Under the pieces are notes generated by a model, which searched no databases, was not told where the DNA came from, and worked only from the letters and a program-made list of their open reading frames with translations. From positions 1 through 20,808 of the forward strand of contig JABEUW010000103.1 in assembly GCA_013043945.1 (NCBI GenBank): a stretch of 20,808 bases of DNA, written 5' to 3'. Numbering within the stretch: the stretch's first letter is position 1; every line of letters begins with the position of its first letter. A program made the position numbers and the translations under genes. Source of the DNA: Vulcanimicrobiota bacterium. GTDB taxonomy: Bacteria > Vulcanimicrobiota > Vulcanimicrobiia > Vulcanimicrobiales > Vulcanimicrobiaceae. Below, one piece after another: positions 1 through 6,343 of the stretch.

Positions 1-895
1 CAAAGCCGTTGTGCCAGAGCTCGCGGCGGCCGTCGAGATCGGCGATAGCCCAGCCCATGCCGTAGTTCGTCGCCGAGCCGTCGGCGAGGCGACCCGGGCT
101 CCACCAGAGCCGATTCATCGCCGGGTCGAGGAGATGCCCTCCGAGCAACGCGCTATCCCAGCGGGCGAGGTCGCCGGCGCTCGCCACGACGCCGCCGGCG
201 CCGGAGTAGAGATCGAGCGAGAGTCGCTGCGCCGCGGGCACCGCTCGAAGGCGTTTCTTCGCCAAGAGGAATGGAGCGGCGACGCCGGGGAGCGCCTGCC
301 CCGCAAAACCAAAGCCGCTCCGATCCATGTGCAACGGCGCGAAAATCCTCTGCTGCAAAAGCGTTCCGTACGGGAGAGCGGTCACCGCCATTTCGATCGC
401 CGCGAGCGCGGTATAGTTGCTATTCGAATACTCCCAGCGCGCCCCGGGGGCGAAATCCGCGCGATCCTTCGCTAGAATCGCGAGAATCCGCGCGATGGGA
501 ATGCTGCCGCGCGTCGGCCAGCGATGCTCGGCGAGATTGGGATAGTTATGTAATCCGCTCGTTTGATTCAACAATTCGCGTACGGTCATCGCTCGCGCGT
601 TTGGAAGCATTGGAAGCCAACGTGCGATACCGTCGTCGAGCCCGAGCCGATGCTCTTGCACGAGCTGCAGCGCGATCAGCGCGGTCATCTGTTTGGTGAG
701 CGAGCCGATGGCGAAGGGAGTCCGCGGAGTAACGCGCTCCTTTTCGGCAACGTCGGCGTATCCGAATCCCTCGGCATAGATGAGTTTCCCGTCGTGCACG
801 ACCGCGATAGCGAGCCCCGGCGTGAAGCCGCGCGAAAATGCTTTCGCGGCGACTGCGCCGAGCGTCGGGTTGAGGACGACTCCATCGTTTTGCAT
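1..895 (-). CDS. Serine hydrolase of the beta-lactamase/PBP (class C-like) family, 3' end outside window
   Basis: This is the catalytic part of a penicillin-binding-protein-like serine hydrolase; such proteins act on peptidoglycan peptides, esters or D-amino peptides, usually outside the cytoplasm. I read it from an ATG at 895 down to the window edge (298 codons, C-terminus missing). Visible signatures are SLTK (the SxxK nucleophile motif, about residues 65-68), YSNSNY (the YxN motif, about residue 156) and, near the edge, HNG, which stands where KTG or HxG is expected. The ATG is the first start after an in-frame TAG at 905-907. As written it has no signal peptide, although one is encoded in the same frame just upstream (see 905-967). 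It may be a pseudogene, be made by re-initiation as a cytoplasmic protein, or depend on readthrough. The family call is firm; the substrate is unknown. Confidence 0.85.
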   Translation of the reverse strand, partial: MQNDGVVLNPTLGAVAAKAFSRGFTPGLAIAVVHDGKLIYAEGFGYADVAEKERVTPRTPFAIGSLTKQMTALIALQLVQEHRLGLDDGIARWLPMLPNARAMTVRELLNQTSGLHNYPNLAEHRWPTRGSIPIARILAILAKDRADFAPGARWEYSNSNYTALAAIEMAVTALPYGTLLQQRIFAPLHMDRSGFGFAGQALPGVAAPFLLAKKRLRAVPAAQRLSLDLYSGAGGVVASAGDLARWDSALLGGHLLDPAMNRLWWSPGRLADGSATNYGMGWAIADLDGRRELWHNGF

Positions 896-904
896 CGCAC
901 GAAC

Positions 905-967
905 CTAATGCGGTGCGAGACAGAGTAGAACGGCCGGCAGGAGCATCGTGGAGATCGTACGTTTCAC
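905..967 (-). other. Orphaned signal-peptide ORF separated by TAG from the serine hydrolase
   Basis: A GTG at 967 starts a 20-codon reading frame, MKRTISTMLLPAVLLCLAPH, that ends at an in-frame TAG (907-905). It has the shape of a Sec signal peptide: positive N-terminus (KR), hydrophobic core and a short polar end. After the TAG the same frame continues through three codons into the ATG of the serine hydrolase at 895. A single base change (for example TAG to CAG) would give one continuous secreted protein. The GTG has a well-placed Shine-Dalgarno sequence (975-980). I infer that this is the original 5' end of the hydrolase gene. A sequencing error, a true nonsense mutation or amber readthrough would each explain it. 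Confidence 0.7.
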
Positions 968-974
968 AATACTT

Positions 975-980
975 TCCTTA
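975..980 (-). promoter_or_regulatory. Ribosome binding site TAAGGA for the GTG start at 967
   Basis: On the minus strand TAAGGA lies 7 bases before the GTG. Its TAA is also the stop codon of the GntR regulator, so termination of the regulator and initiation of the signal-peptide frame overlap. This supports GTG 967 as a real start and ties the hydrolase to the regulator operon. Confidence 0.65.
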
Positions 981-1367
981 TTGGGTGAGCGTTCGAAGTT
1001 CGCTCTCTATCTGCACCGCGATCTCATTCGCCGAGTACCCGCGATGCGTGAGGCTGGTGAGAAATTGCGCGATCGCCTCGCGCAACGCCGTCGCGCGCGC
1101 GCGCTTGTTGGTCGCCGGCGTCTCCCGCGCGACATGCGTTCCTCGGCGGCCGTCGCTCGATAGCCAGCCTCGTTCTTGTAACTCGGTGTATGCGCGCGCG
1201 ACGGTGTTCGGCGCCACTCCGAGATCGCCGGCGAGCTGCCGAACCGTCGGCAGCACGTCGCCTGGACGAAGCTCGCCGCGTTCGATAAATGCGCGGAGTT
1301 GCTCGACGATCTGTTGGAACGCCGGGAGTTCGAGGTCGGGATCGACCGCGAGGAAGATCTCGCTCAT
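978..1367 (-). CDS. GntR-family transcriptional regulator, YtrA-like
   Basis: A 129-residue DNA-binding protein. Residues about 15-80 form the GntR winged helix-turn-helix, seen in the run AFQQIVEQLRAFIERGEL, then LPTVRQLAGDLGV, NTVARAYTELQERG and the wing GRRGTHVA. Only about 45 residues follow, predicted helical, with no effector domain of the FadR, HutC or MocR types; that short tail is typical of the YtrA subfamily. The ATG at 1367 overlaps the stop of the upstream membrane protein gene (ATGA), so it is probably translated by coupling. An in-frame start further upstream would lie inside that gene and has no family support. YtrA regulators usually repress their own operon, which is often one for transport or envelope stress. 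The palindrome at 2116-2137 in front of the operon is the obvious candidate site. Confidence 0.9.
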   Translation of the reverse strand: MSEIFLAVDPDLELPAFQQIVEQLRAFIERGELRPGDVLPTVRQLAGDLGVAPNTVARAYTELQERGWLSSDGRRGTHVARETPATNKRARATALREAIAQFLTSLTHRGYSANEIAVQIESELRTLTQ

Positions 1368-2083
1368 GGCGAGATGACGGGCGTCGCATGGGAGTGGCGT
1401 TTTACGTACACGCTCGTCCAAACCCAGAGCCCGGCCCAGAGTACAAACATTGCGAGCGCCCAAAAGCGTTCGACTCCTTCAACCGCCGGGAGCGTTCCGT
1501 TCACGAAATTGACGAACACGAACACGATGCCGCATGCCAACACACACGCCATGCCGGTCTTCCGAACGCGCGATGCTTGCTCGCAGATACGCTCCCTCGC
1601 GGGATTCGCACTGGTGAGTTGCGTCGGGGCACTCGCGATGCGCCACGCGATGGCAGCCATCGCGAGCACGCAGACGCCCGCGATCGTCGCAGGAATGCGT
1701 TCGTTTGCGACATGCAAATACGGTACGAGGGCCAACAACGAAACCAGCGTAACGGCGATCCACAGCGTGGGTACGTATTCTGCTACCGGTCGAGGAGCGA
1801 GCGCGGCGATGCGCCGGCCATGTGCGCGCTCGTCGCGAACCAAATCGGCGATCGAAACGGCGACCAACGAAAGCGCGGTGAGGCTATAGCCTACGACCGG
1901 ATCGAGGTCGCGTAGCGCGACGAGCCCTGCGACCAGGAACGCAAACGTCGCAATCGCCGATCGCGCCGAGGCCGATCCCTTGCCGTTTCGCTTCACGCGC
2001 AGGGCAGCCAAGAGATAGACGATTCCAGCAAAGACCGCAACGGCGGAGACCATGATTCGCTCGATGAAAAGTTGCGACGGCAT
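1364..2083 (-). CDS. Seven-TM membrane protein of unknown function, first gene of the GntR operon
   Basis: A 239-residue protein that I do not recognise. It has about seven hydrophobic segments (near residues 8-28, 44-60, 63-80, 105-125, 130-148, 175-196 and 205-225), joined by short loops rich in Arg and Lys. No catalytic motif is visible. The ATG at 2083 has a clear Shine-Dalgarno sequence (AGGAG at 2090-2094, 6 bases away), so the start is well supported. The gene overlaps the GntR regulator by 4 bases and is followed by the serine hydrolase, giving the order membrane protein, regulator, hydrolase. In YtrA-type operons the regulator commonly controls a membrane partner, so this protein is probably the main regulated product. 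Its role in transport or envelope sensing is a guess from context only. Confidence 0.8.
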   Translation of the reverse strand: MPSQLFIERIMVSAVAVFAGIVYLLAALRVKRNGKGSASARSAIATFAFLVAGLVALRDLDPVVGYSLTALSLVAVSIADLVRDERAHGRRIAALAPRPVAEYVPTLWIAVTLVSLLALVPYLHVANERIPATIAGVCVLAMAAIAWRIASAPTQLTSANPARERICEQASRVRKTGMACVLACGIVFVFVNFVNGTLPAVEGVERFWALAMFVLWAGLWVWTSVYVKRHSHATPVISP

Positions 2084-2115
2084 CGCGAGCTCCTAGAGGT
2101 GTTTTTGGGATTTTA

Positions 2116-2137
2116 TTGTATTGCGACACTAATACAA
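2116..2137. promoter_or_regulatory. Inverted repeat TTGTATT-N8-AATACAA, probable GntR operator
   Basis: Two perfect 7-base arms (2116-2122 and 2131-2137) flank an 8-base spacer in the 89-base region between the GntR operon and the divergent acyltransferase gene. The region is clearly AT-richer than its surroundings. The repeat covers the proposed -10 element and transcription start of the minus-strand promoter, where a repressor would block RNA polymerase. Assigning it to the GntR protein encoded in the same operon is an inference from position and symmetry. Confidence 0.6.
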
Positions 2138-2155
2138 ACCCCGTGTCTGTGTCAA
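2126..2155 (-). promoter_or_regulatory. Predicted sigma-70-type promoter of the membrane protein-GntR operon
   Basis: On the minus strand a perfect TTGACA (2155-2150) is followed, after 18 bases, by TAGTGT (2131-2126), which keeps the important TAnnnT positions of a -10 element. The start of transcription would fall near 2119, leaving a leader of about 36 bases that contains the AGGAG ribosome binding site. TATTAG three bases earlier is an alternative -10. The match overlaps the inverted repeat. Confidence 0.5.
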
Positions 2156-2172
2156 TAGGTTAATACATACAT

Positions 2173-3303
2173 TTGAACGCCCCCGCGACGCATGCCCCAC
2201 GGCTCGACGTCCTCGACGGCCTCCGCGGCGTCGCGATCTTGCTCGTGCTCTGGTACCACGTCTGGGAGATCTCGTGGCTGCCCGCTCCCTTTCCGCAACT
2301 CGAATTTCTTCCGGAGACGGGCTTCATCGGCGTCGCGCTCTTCTTCTTTCTCAGCGGGACGGTCATCACGTTACCCTTTGCGCGCGCCGCATTGGCGGGA
2401 ACGCCGCCGCCTTCGTGGCGGCATTTTTATCTCCGCAGGTTTTGGAAGATCGTGCCCTCCTATCTGCTCTCCATCGCGGTCGCCTATGCGATCGGGTACG
2501 CAACGCTGCAGGGCGGCGCCGGGCTCGCTCCCGATCTCCTCACGCATCTGCTCTTCATCCACACCTGGTTTCCGCAGAGCGCGGGTGCGATCAACGGCGT
2601 GCTCTGGACGCTCGCCGTCGAAGTCGAGTTCTACGCGATCTTTCCGCTGCTCTGGTGGTGCTTCCGGCGCGCGCGATTCCTCACGACGGCGGCGCTGCTC
2701 GCACTCTCACTCCTCTGGCGCCTGCACGCGGTCGCATGCTGTTCGCAGAACGGGATCGTCTACCTCGATCAAGATCTCCCGGCGTTCCTCAGTTGCTTCG
2801 CCTTCGGAATGCTGACGGCGTCGCTCTTTCTCGAGACGCACGCGCGCTGGAGCGCCGGTCGCCGATATACCGTCGGTGCGAGCGCGTTTGCTCTCGGCGT
2901 CGTCGGCTGCATTTTGCTGCTACAATCGCTCTACGCCTCTCGCCTCGTCAATCAGTGGGCGGCGGTCTGGGCGGCCTCGCATCGCGATCTGTTGGCGCTA
3001 GCGTTCGCGCTAATCGCCTTCGGCGCGCTGCTCGCACCACGCCCGCTCCAACGCCTCCTCGCGAACCGATCCCTCATCTTCTTCGGTGCCATCTCCTACG
3101 CGCTCTATCTCTACCACCAGATGATCGCGCGCGAACTCCTCGCACATCACCTTCCACCGTATGTCGGTACCCCGCAGTACGATCCGCAGTGGCAATCGAC
3201 GTTTACGATCCTCGCCTTCGCACTCTCCATCGGCATCGCAGCGGCGCTCACCTACTGGTTCGAACGTCCGTTGCAGAACTGGGGCAATCGCCGCACGCAC
3301 TAA
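2173..3303 (+). CDS. Acyltransferase 3 family membrane protein (OafA/YrhL type)
   Basis: A 376-residue integral membrane O-acyltransferase. Proteins of this family move acetyl or other acyl groups from the cytoplasm onto sugars of lipopolysaccharide, exopolysaccharide, peptidoglycan or secreted metabolites. The N-terminal hallmark is present: LDGLRGVAILLVLWYHVW with the conserved His at residue 29. It is followed by a FFFLSGTVI segment, the YLRRFWKIVPSY segment typical of the second conserved block, and about ten membrane spans ending in FFGAISYALYLYHQMI and a final ALTYWFERPLQNW. The only plausible start is the TTG at 2173: a stop (TAA, 2161-2163) lies just upstream and no ATG or GTG precedes the first conserved block. 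No Shine-Dalgarno sequence is seen, and a TAATAC hexamer sits 6 bases before the TTG, so a leaderless transcript is possible. The acceptor is unknown. Confidence 0.88.
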   Translation: MNAPATHAPRLDVLDGLRGVAILLVLWYHVWEISWLPAPFPQLEFLPETGFIGVALFFFLSGTVITLPFARAALAGTPPPSWRHFYLRRFWKIVPSYLLSIAVAYAIGYATLQGGAGLAPDLLTHLLFIHTWFPQSAGAINGVLWTLAVEVEFYAIFPLLWWCFRRARFLTTAALLALSLLWRLHAVACCSQNGIVYLDQDLPAFLSCFAFGMLTASLFLETHARWSAGRRYTVGASAFALGVVGCILLLQSLYASRLVNQWAAVWAASHRDLLALAFALIAFGALLAPRPLQRLLANRSLIFFGAISYALYLYHQMIARELLAHHLPPYVGTPQYDPQWQSTFTILAFALSIGIAAALTYWFERPLQNWGNRRTH

Positions 3304-3342
3304 CGCGTCGCAACCCACAGCAAACCGGGAACCTCTGCCTTC

Positions 3343-3792
3343 GTGAACGCGCGCGAGGCGGGATTTACCGCATTGGAAACGACGATCGCCGCCGGGTTGA
3401 TCGCCATGCTCTTCGCGGCCCTCGGCACGGGCATCGTCCACGAAAGCACGGCCTTTCAGAGCGCCGCGAGGGGAGATGCGCTCGCGGCGGCGGCGCGCGA
3501 GGAGCTCCGCATCGCCGCCGATGCGCTGAAATACGACGGCTCTTCGCTCCAAACGAGCAGCGTCGCGACGACGGTGCCGATGCCGGTCGGTTCGCCGCTT
3601 TCGGCGCAGCTCTCGCTCTCGACGGAGGCGCTACCCGGCGGTGCGCTCGTGCTGCGCGTGCGCGCGAGCAACGGGAGCTCTCCCGGTTCGCTCGCTCGCG
3701 AAGCGACGCTGGTCGTCGAACGGCGCATGCCCGTGCCGGGAAGCAGCGCGATTGCCCCCACCCAGGTCGCAGCACCCTTCGGTGCGCCATGA
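3343..3792 (+). CDS. Type IV prepilin-like protein
   Basis: A 149-residue protein with a class III signal: a short positively charged leader, then G7 followed by FTALE and a hydrophobic stretch (residues 8-28). Prepilin peptidase would cut after G7, and E12 is the conserved Glu at position 5 of the mature protein. The rest is a small globular domain, low in Cys, rich in Ala, Ser and Val, ending in APFGAP. Such proteins are major or minor pilins, or pseudopilins of type II secretion and competence systems. The start is GTG at 3343 with no convincing Shine-Dalgarno sequence; it gives exactly the short leader expected. It overlaps the next gene by 4 bases (ATGA). No pilus assembly ATPase or peptidase is in the window, so those must be encoded elsewhere. 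Confidence 0.72.
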   Translation: MNAREAGFTALETTIAAGLIAMLFAALGTGIVHESTAFQSAARGDALAAAAREELRIAADALKYDGSSLQTSSVATTVPMPVGSPLSAQLSLSTEALPGGALVLRVRASNGSSPGSLAREATLVVERRMPVPGSSAIAPTQVAAPFGAP

Positions 3793-4397
3793 CGATCCTG
3801 CGCGCGCTCTTTTTCGCTGCGGTCGCCGCAGCGATCGCGCAGAGTTTCGCCGCCCTCGCATTAACGCTCGCACGTACGGAGTCGCTTCACGCGGCGCGCG
3901 CGGCGGCGCGCGATGCACTCGGCGCGGCACCGGTCACCGTGCAGCAGATCGTCGCCTCACGGATCGCGCTGGGAAGCGACCCGCTCGCCGCGATCGCTCC
4001 CGTCGTGAGTTGCGCGTCGCTCGGAGCGCAGCCCTGCGCTCTCAGGACAACGACGAGCGTCGCGCTCCGGCCGAGCGGTGCCGGCGCGATCCTCCAAAAC
4101 AACGCCATCGTCGCAGAGGCGCGCATCGAAATTTCGCTCCGAAGCGTCGTCAGCGATTCCGCCGGGAGCGCCGTGGTGGTCGCACATCGTCTCGCGCTCC
4201 TGCGTACCTTTGCCGAGCCACCCTACGCGAGTTACGAAGGCGATGCGGAGAGTGCGGGGATCGCCCCGAGCTCGTTGACGGCCGGAACGCTCGTCAACGT
4301 CATCTACAGAAACGCGAAGAGTGGAGCGAGTATCCCCGGCAACGTGTGGAGTACGGCGCCCGCAGCGCAGCCGAGCCTCACGCCGTGGCCACAGTAG
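3789..4397 (+). CDS. Single-TM, probably envelope-anchored protein coupled to the prepilin gene
   Basis: A 202-residue protein that I do not recognise by sequence. An N-terminal hydrophobic helix (about residues 4-29) starts almost immediately after the ATG and is followed by an Ala-rich helical stretch, then a beta-rich region with a Cys pair (CASLGAQPC) that could form a disulfide outside the cytoplasm. This layout resembles PilX- or PilW-like minor pilins and GspK/GspJ-like accessory proteins, but there is no G-F-x-x-x-E cleavage motif, so it is more likely a non-cleaved partner. The ATG at 3789 overlaps the prepilin stop (ATGA), which implies translational coupling and a joint function. 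The 3' end lies in a hairpin shared with the convergent hydrolase gene. Confidence 0.65.
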   Translation: MTILRALFFAAVAAAIAQSFAALALTLARTESLHAARAAARDALGAAPVTVQQIVASRIALGSDPLAAIAPVVSCASLGAQPCALRTTTSVALRPSGAGAILQNNAIVAEARIEISLRSVVSDSAGSAVVVAHRLALLRTFAEPPYASYEGDAESAGIAPSSLTAGTLVNVIYRNAKSGASIPGNVWSTAPAAQPSLTPWPQ

Positions 4398-4413
4398 CGA
4401 GCGCTACGGCACG
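4384..4413. terminator. Hairpin over the two convergent stop codons, candidate bidirectional terminator
   Basis: GTAGC (4394-4398), a GAGC loop and GCTAC (4403-4407) form a perfect 5-base stem. CC/GG and CGTG/CACG pairs (4384-4390 with 4408-4413) extend it outward past an internal loop. The TAG stop of the plus-strand gene pairs with the complement of the TAG stop of the minus-strand hydrolase gene. There is no U-tract, so it would be a weak or Rho-assisted terminator. Confidence 0.35.
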
Positions 4414-5189
4414 AAGCGATCGATCGCACCGGCGAGTTCCGCGGGAGCTTCGATCGGAACGTTGTGTCCGCAATCGCGCAAGACGACGAAAAGACTGCCG
4501 GCAATCCGATCCGCGACATCGGTTCGCAGGCGTGGAAGGCTCGCGAGCGGATCGCTCGCACCGGCGAGGACGAGCGTCGGAACAGCGATGGCGCCGAGCT
4601 CATCGCGAAAATCGAGCTCCCGCCCCGCGTCGTACCACCCAAACCAGTGTTCGCGCGAAGCGATGAGGGCGTCGTCGATGAGCACCTCGCGCGTTGCTTC
4701 GTCGACGGAGCGCCGCATCGCCCCCGCAACGAAGCGTGCGATGCGCTTGCGAGAACCGAAGGCGTCGAGGGCGAGTTCGCGATGGCGTTGGTTGCCGCGC
4801 GAGCCTCGCGCCGAACCCGGGGCGACCAGCAGCATGCGTTCGATCAGCGGGTGAGCCCGAGCGGCGAGATATTGCGCGATCCGTCCCCCCATCGAGTGGG
4901 CGATCACCGTCACCGGCACGCCGATACGCGCGAGGATCGCTTCGTAATCGGCGGCGTACCCTTCAAGTGAGTGTCCGTCGGTCGGGCGATCGCTACGCCC
5001 GCAGCCGCGGGCATCGAAACGATAGATGGTGTAGCGCCGGAGATCGAGTTTGGCGATCGCCGCATCCCACATGCGGCGCGAACTGATCCAACCGTGCGCG
5101 AAGAGCAGATGTCGCTCCCCCGTACCCCGACGTTCGAGCCAAAGCCCGGCACCATCGCGTTCGATACTTTCGCCGGATACCTGCTGCAT
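4404..5189 (-). CDS. Alpha/beta-fold hydrolase
   Basis: A 261-residue serine hydrolase of the alpha/beta fold. The oxyanion region is AHGW (31-34), the nucleophile elbow is AHSMGG with Ser99, the acid is Asp213 in AGASDPL and the base is His242 in DCGHNVP. A helical cap lies between about residues 125 and 195. Relatives include meta-cleavage product hydrolases, 3-oxoadipate enol-lactonases, esterases and haloperoxidase-like enzymes, and the sequence alone does not choose among them. Its closeness to an aromatic-acid pathway makes a C-C bond hydrolase, lactonase or CoA-thioesterase role possible; this is inference. There is no signal peptide, so it is cytoplasmic. The start ATG at 5189 is only 8 bases from the divergent EamA start, and no Shine-Dalgarno sequence is evident. 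Confidence 0.88.
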   Translation of the reverse strand: MQQVSGESIERDGAGLWLERRGTGERHLLFAHGWISSRRMWDAAIAKLDLRRYTIYRFDARGCGRSDRPTDGHSLEGYAADYEAILARIGVPVTVIAHSMGGRIAQYLAARAHPLIERMLLVAPGSARGSRGNQRHRELALDAFGSRKRIARFVAGAMRRSVDEATREVLIDDALIASREHWFGWYDAGRELDFRDELGAIAVPTLVLAGASDPLASLPRLRTDVADRIAGSLFVVLRDCGHNVPIEAPAELAGAIDRFVP

Positions 5190-5197
5190 CGTGACGA

Positions 5198-6133
5198 ATG
5201 ATGCGCGCTACCGTGGAAAAGCGCCTGCCGACCTATCTCGGCCTGCTGTACGTCGTGTTCGTTTGGGGTTTGAACACGGTGCTCGTCAAGATTGCCGTCT
5301 CGCACGTCAACGCACTTGCATTCACGGCGCTTCGCTTTTCGACGATGGCGCCGCTTGCATTGCTTTGGGTGCGGCTCTCCGGCGCCCGCTTGAACTTCGA
5401 GCGACGCGATTGGTTGCTCTTGCTCGCGAGCGGCGCATGCGGTTTCGGCATCTACCAGTATTTTTGGGTCATCGGGCTCGCCCACACGACGGCATTTGCA
5501 TCCGCGCTGCTCGGAAGCAGCACGCCGATCTTTACGATGCTCTACCTCGTCGCTCTCGGATGGGAGCGCGTCCGCAGTACGCGGTGGATCGGCGCGGGGA
5601 TCGCGCTGCTCGGCATCGCGGTCTTCGAAGGCGCCTTCGCCGGGCACGTCACCTTCCGCATCGGCGATGCGCTGACGATGCTTGCAGCGATGACCTTCGC
5701 CGGCTTCAACGTTATTAGCGCACGCCTGGCCCCGCGCTATCATCCCGTCGCGCTTCTCGCCGCCACATTGCTCATCGGTACCGCGATGATTCTGCCGGCG
5801 GGGATTCCCGCGTTATTCGCCGACCCGCCGACGCTCTGGCCGCCGGTGGTCTGGGAGGTCTTTGCCTTCGCGGTCGTCTTCCCCATCGTGCTCACCTACC
5901 CGGTCTGGAGTACCGGCATCGCGCGGATCGGTGCGGCGCGCGTCGCGCTCTTTAGTTTTCTCGTTCCCATCGTTTCGGGCGCGCTCTCGATTCCGATGCT
6001 TCACGCACGTTTCCAAACCCATCAACTGCTCGGTGCGGCGATCTCGCTGATCGGGCTCGCCGTCGCGACCCTGCTCGGGCATCTCTCCGTCACGGAGGCC
6101 TGGGCGCAGCGAGCCGGAGATATCGAACACTAA
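5198..6133 (+). CDS. EamA/DMT-superfamily transporter
   Basis: A 311-residue membrane protein with about ten hydrophobic spans arranged as two EamA repeats of roughly 140 residues each. The first begins YLGLLYVVFVWGLNTVLVK and the second contains MTFAGFNVISARLAPRYHP. These proteins move amino acids, nucleotides or other small metabolites, often outward, by exchange or proton coupling. The gene starts ATG-ATG at 5198; the start lies 8 bases from the divergent hydrolase start, so its promoter must lie within the hydrolase coding region or transcription must begin at the start codon. A DUF3311 gene follows after 15 bases, then a symporter and a RidA-like gene, probably one operon. An aromatic amine or amino-acid substrate would fit the setting but is not shown. 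Confidence 0.88.
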   Translation: MMRATVEKRLPTYLGLLYVVFVWGLNTVLVKIAVSHVNALAFTALRFSTMAPLALLWVRLSGARLNFERRDWLLLLASGACGFGIYQYFWVIGLAHTTAFASALLGSSTPIFTMLYLVALGWERVRSTRWIGAGIALLGIAVFEGAFAGHVTFRIGDALTMLAAMTFAGFNVISARLAPRYHPVALLAATLLIGTAMILPAGIPALFADPPTLWPPVVWEVFAFAVVFPIVLTYPVWSTGIARIGAARVALFSFLVPIVSGALSIPMLHARFQTHQLLGAAISLIGLAVATLLGHLSVTEAWAQRAGDIEH

Positions 6134-6148
6134 CGCGAAGGCGCTGCC

Positions 6149-6343
6149 GTGATGGCTCGCCGTGCATGGTATTGGCTCCTCGCATTACCCTTCATCGCCC
6201 TGCTGGACGTTCCGATCTATAACCGGATCGATCCGCGTTGGGATGGGATTCCGTTCTTCTACTGGTACCAGCTCGCGTGGGTCGTGCTCACCGCCGCGCT
6301 GCTCGGCATCGTCTACCTGGCAACGCGCGAGCGCGCCCGATGA
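6149..6343 (+). CDS. DUF3311 small membrane protein, partner of the following symporter
   Basis: A 64-residue protein with two membrane helices (about residues 7-22 and 39-58). Between them is the recognisable NRIDPRWDGIPFFYWYQ loop of DUF3311 proteins. Genes of this family almost always precede a sodium:solute symporter gene, and the small protein is thought to act as its accessory subunit. Here the stop overlaps the symporter start (ATGA). The start may be GTG 6149 or the adjacent ATG 6152; GAAGG at 6137-6141 fits GTG (7 bases) slightly better than ATG (10 bases). A paralogue lies at 19417. Confidence 0.85.
   Translation: MMARRAWYWLLALPFIALLDVPIYNRIDPRWDGIPFFYWYQLAWVVLTAALLGIVYLATRERAR

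Noticed and set aside
2274..3788. A long plus-strand frame upstream of, and in frame with, the 3789 gene.
   Set aside because: It overlaps the acyltransferase and prepilin genes in another frame and has an Arg-rich translation. The real start is ATG 3789 at the ATGA junction.
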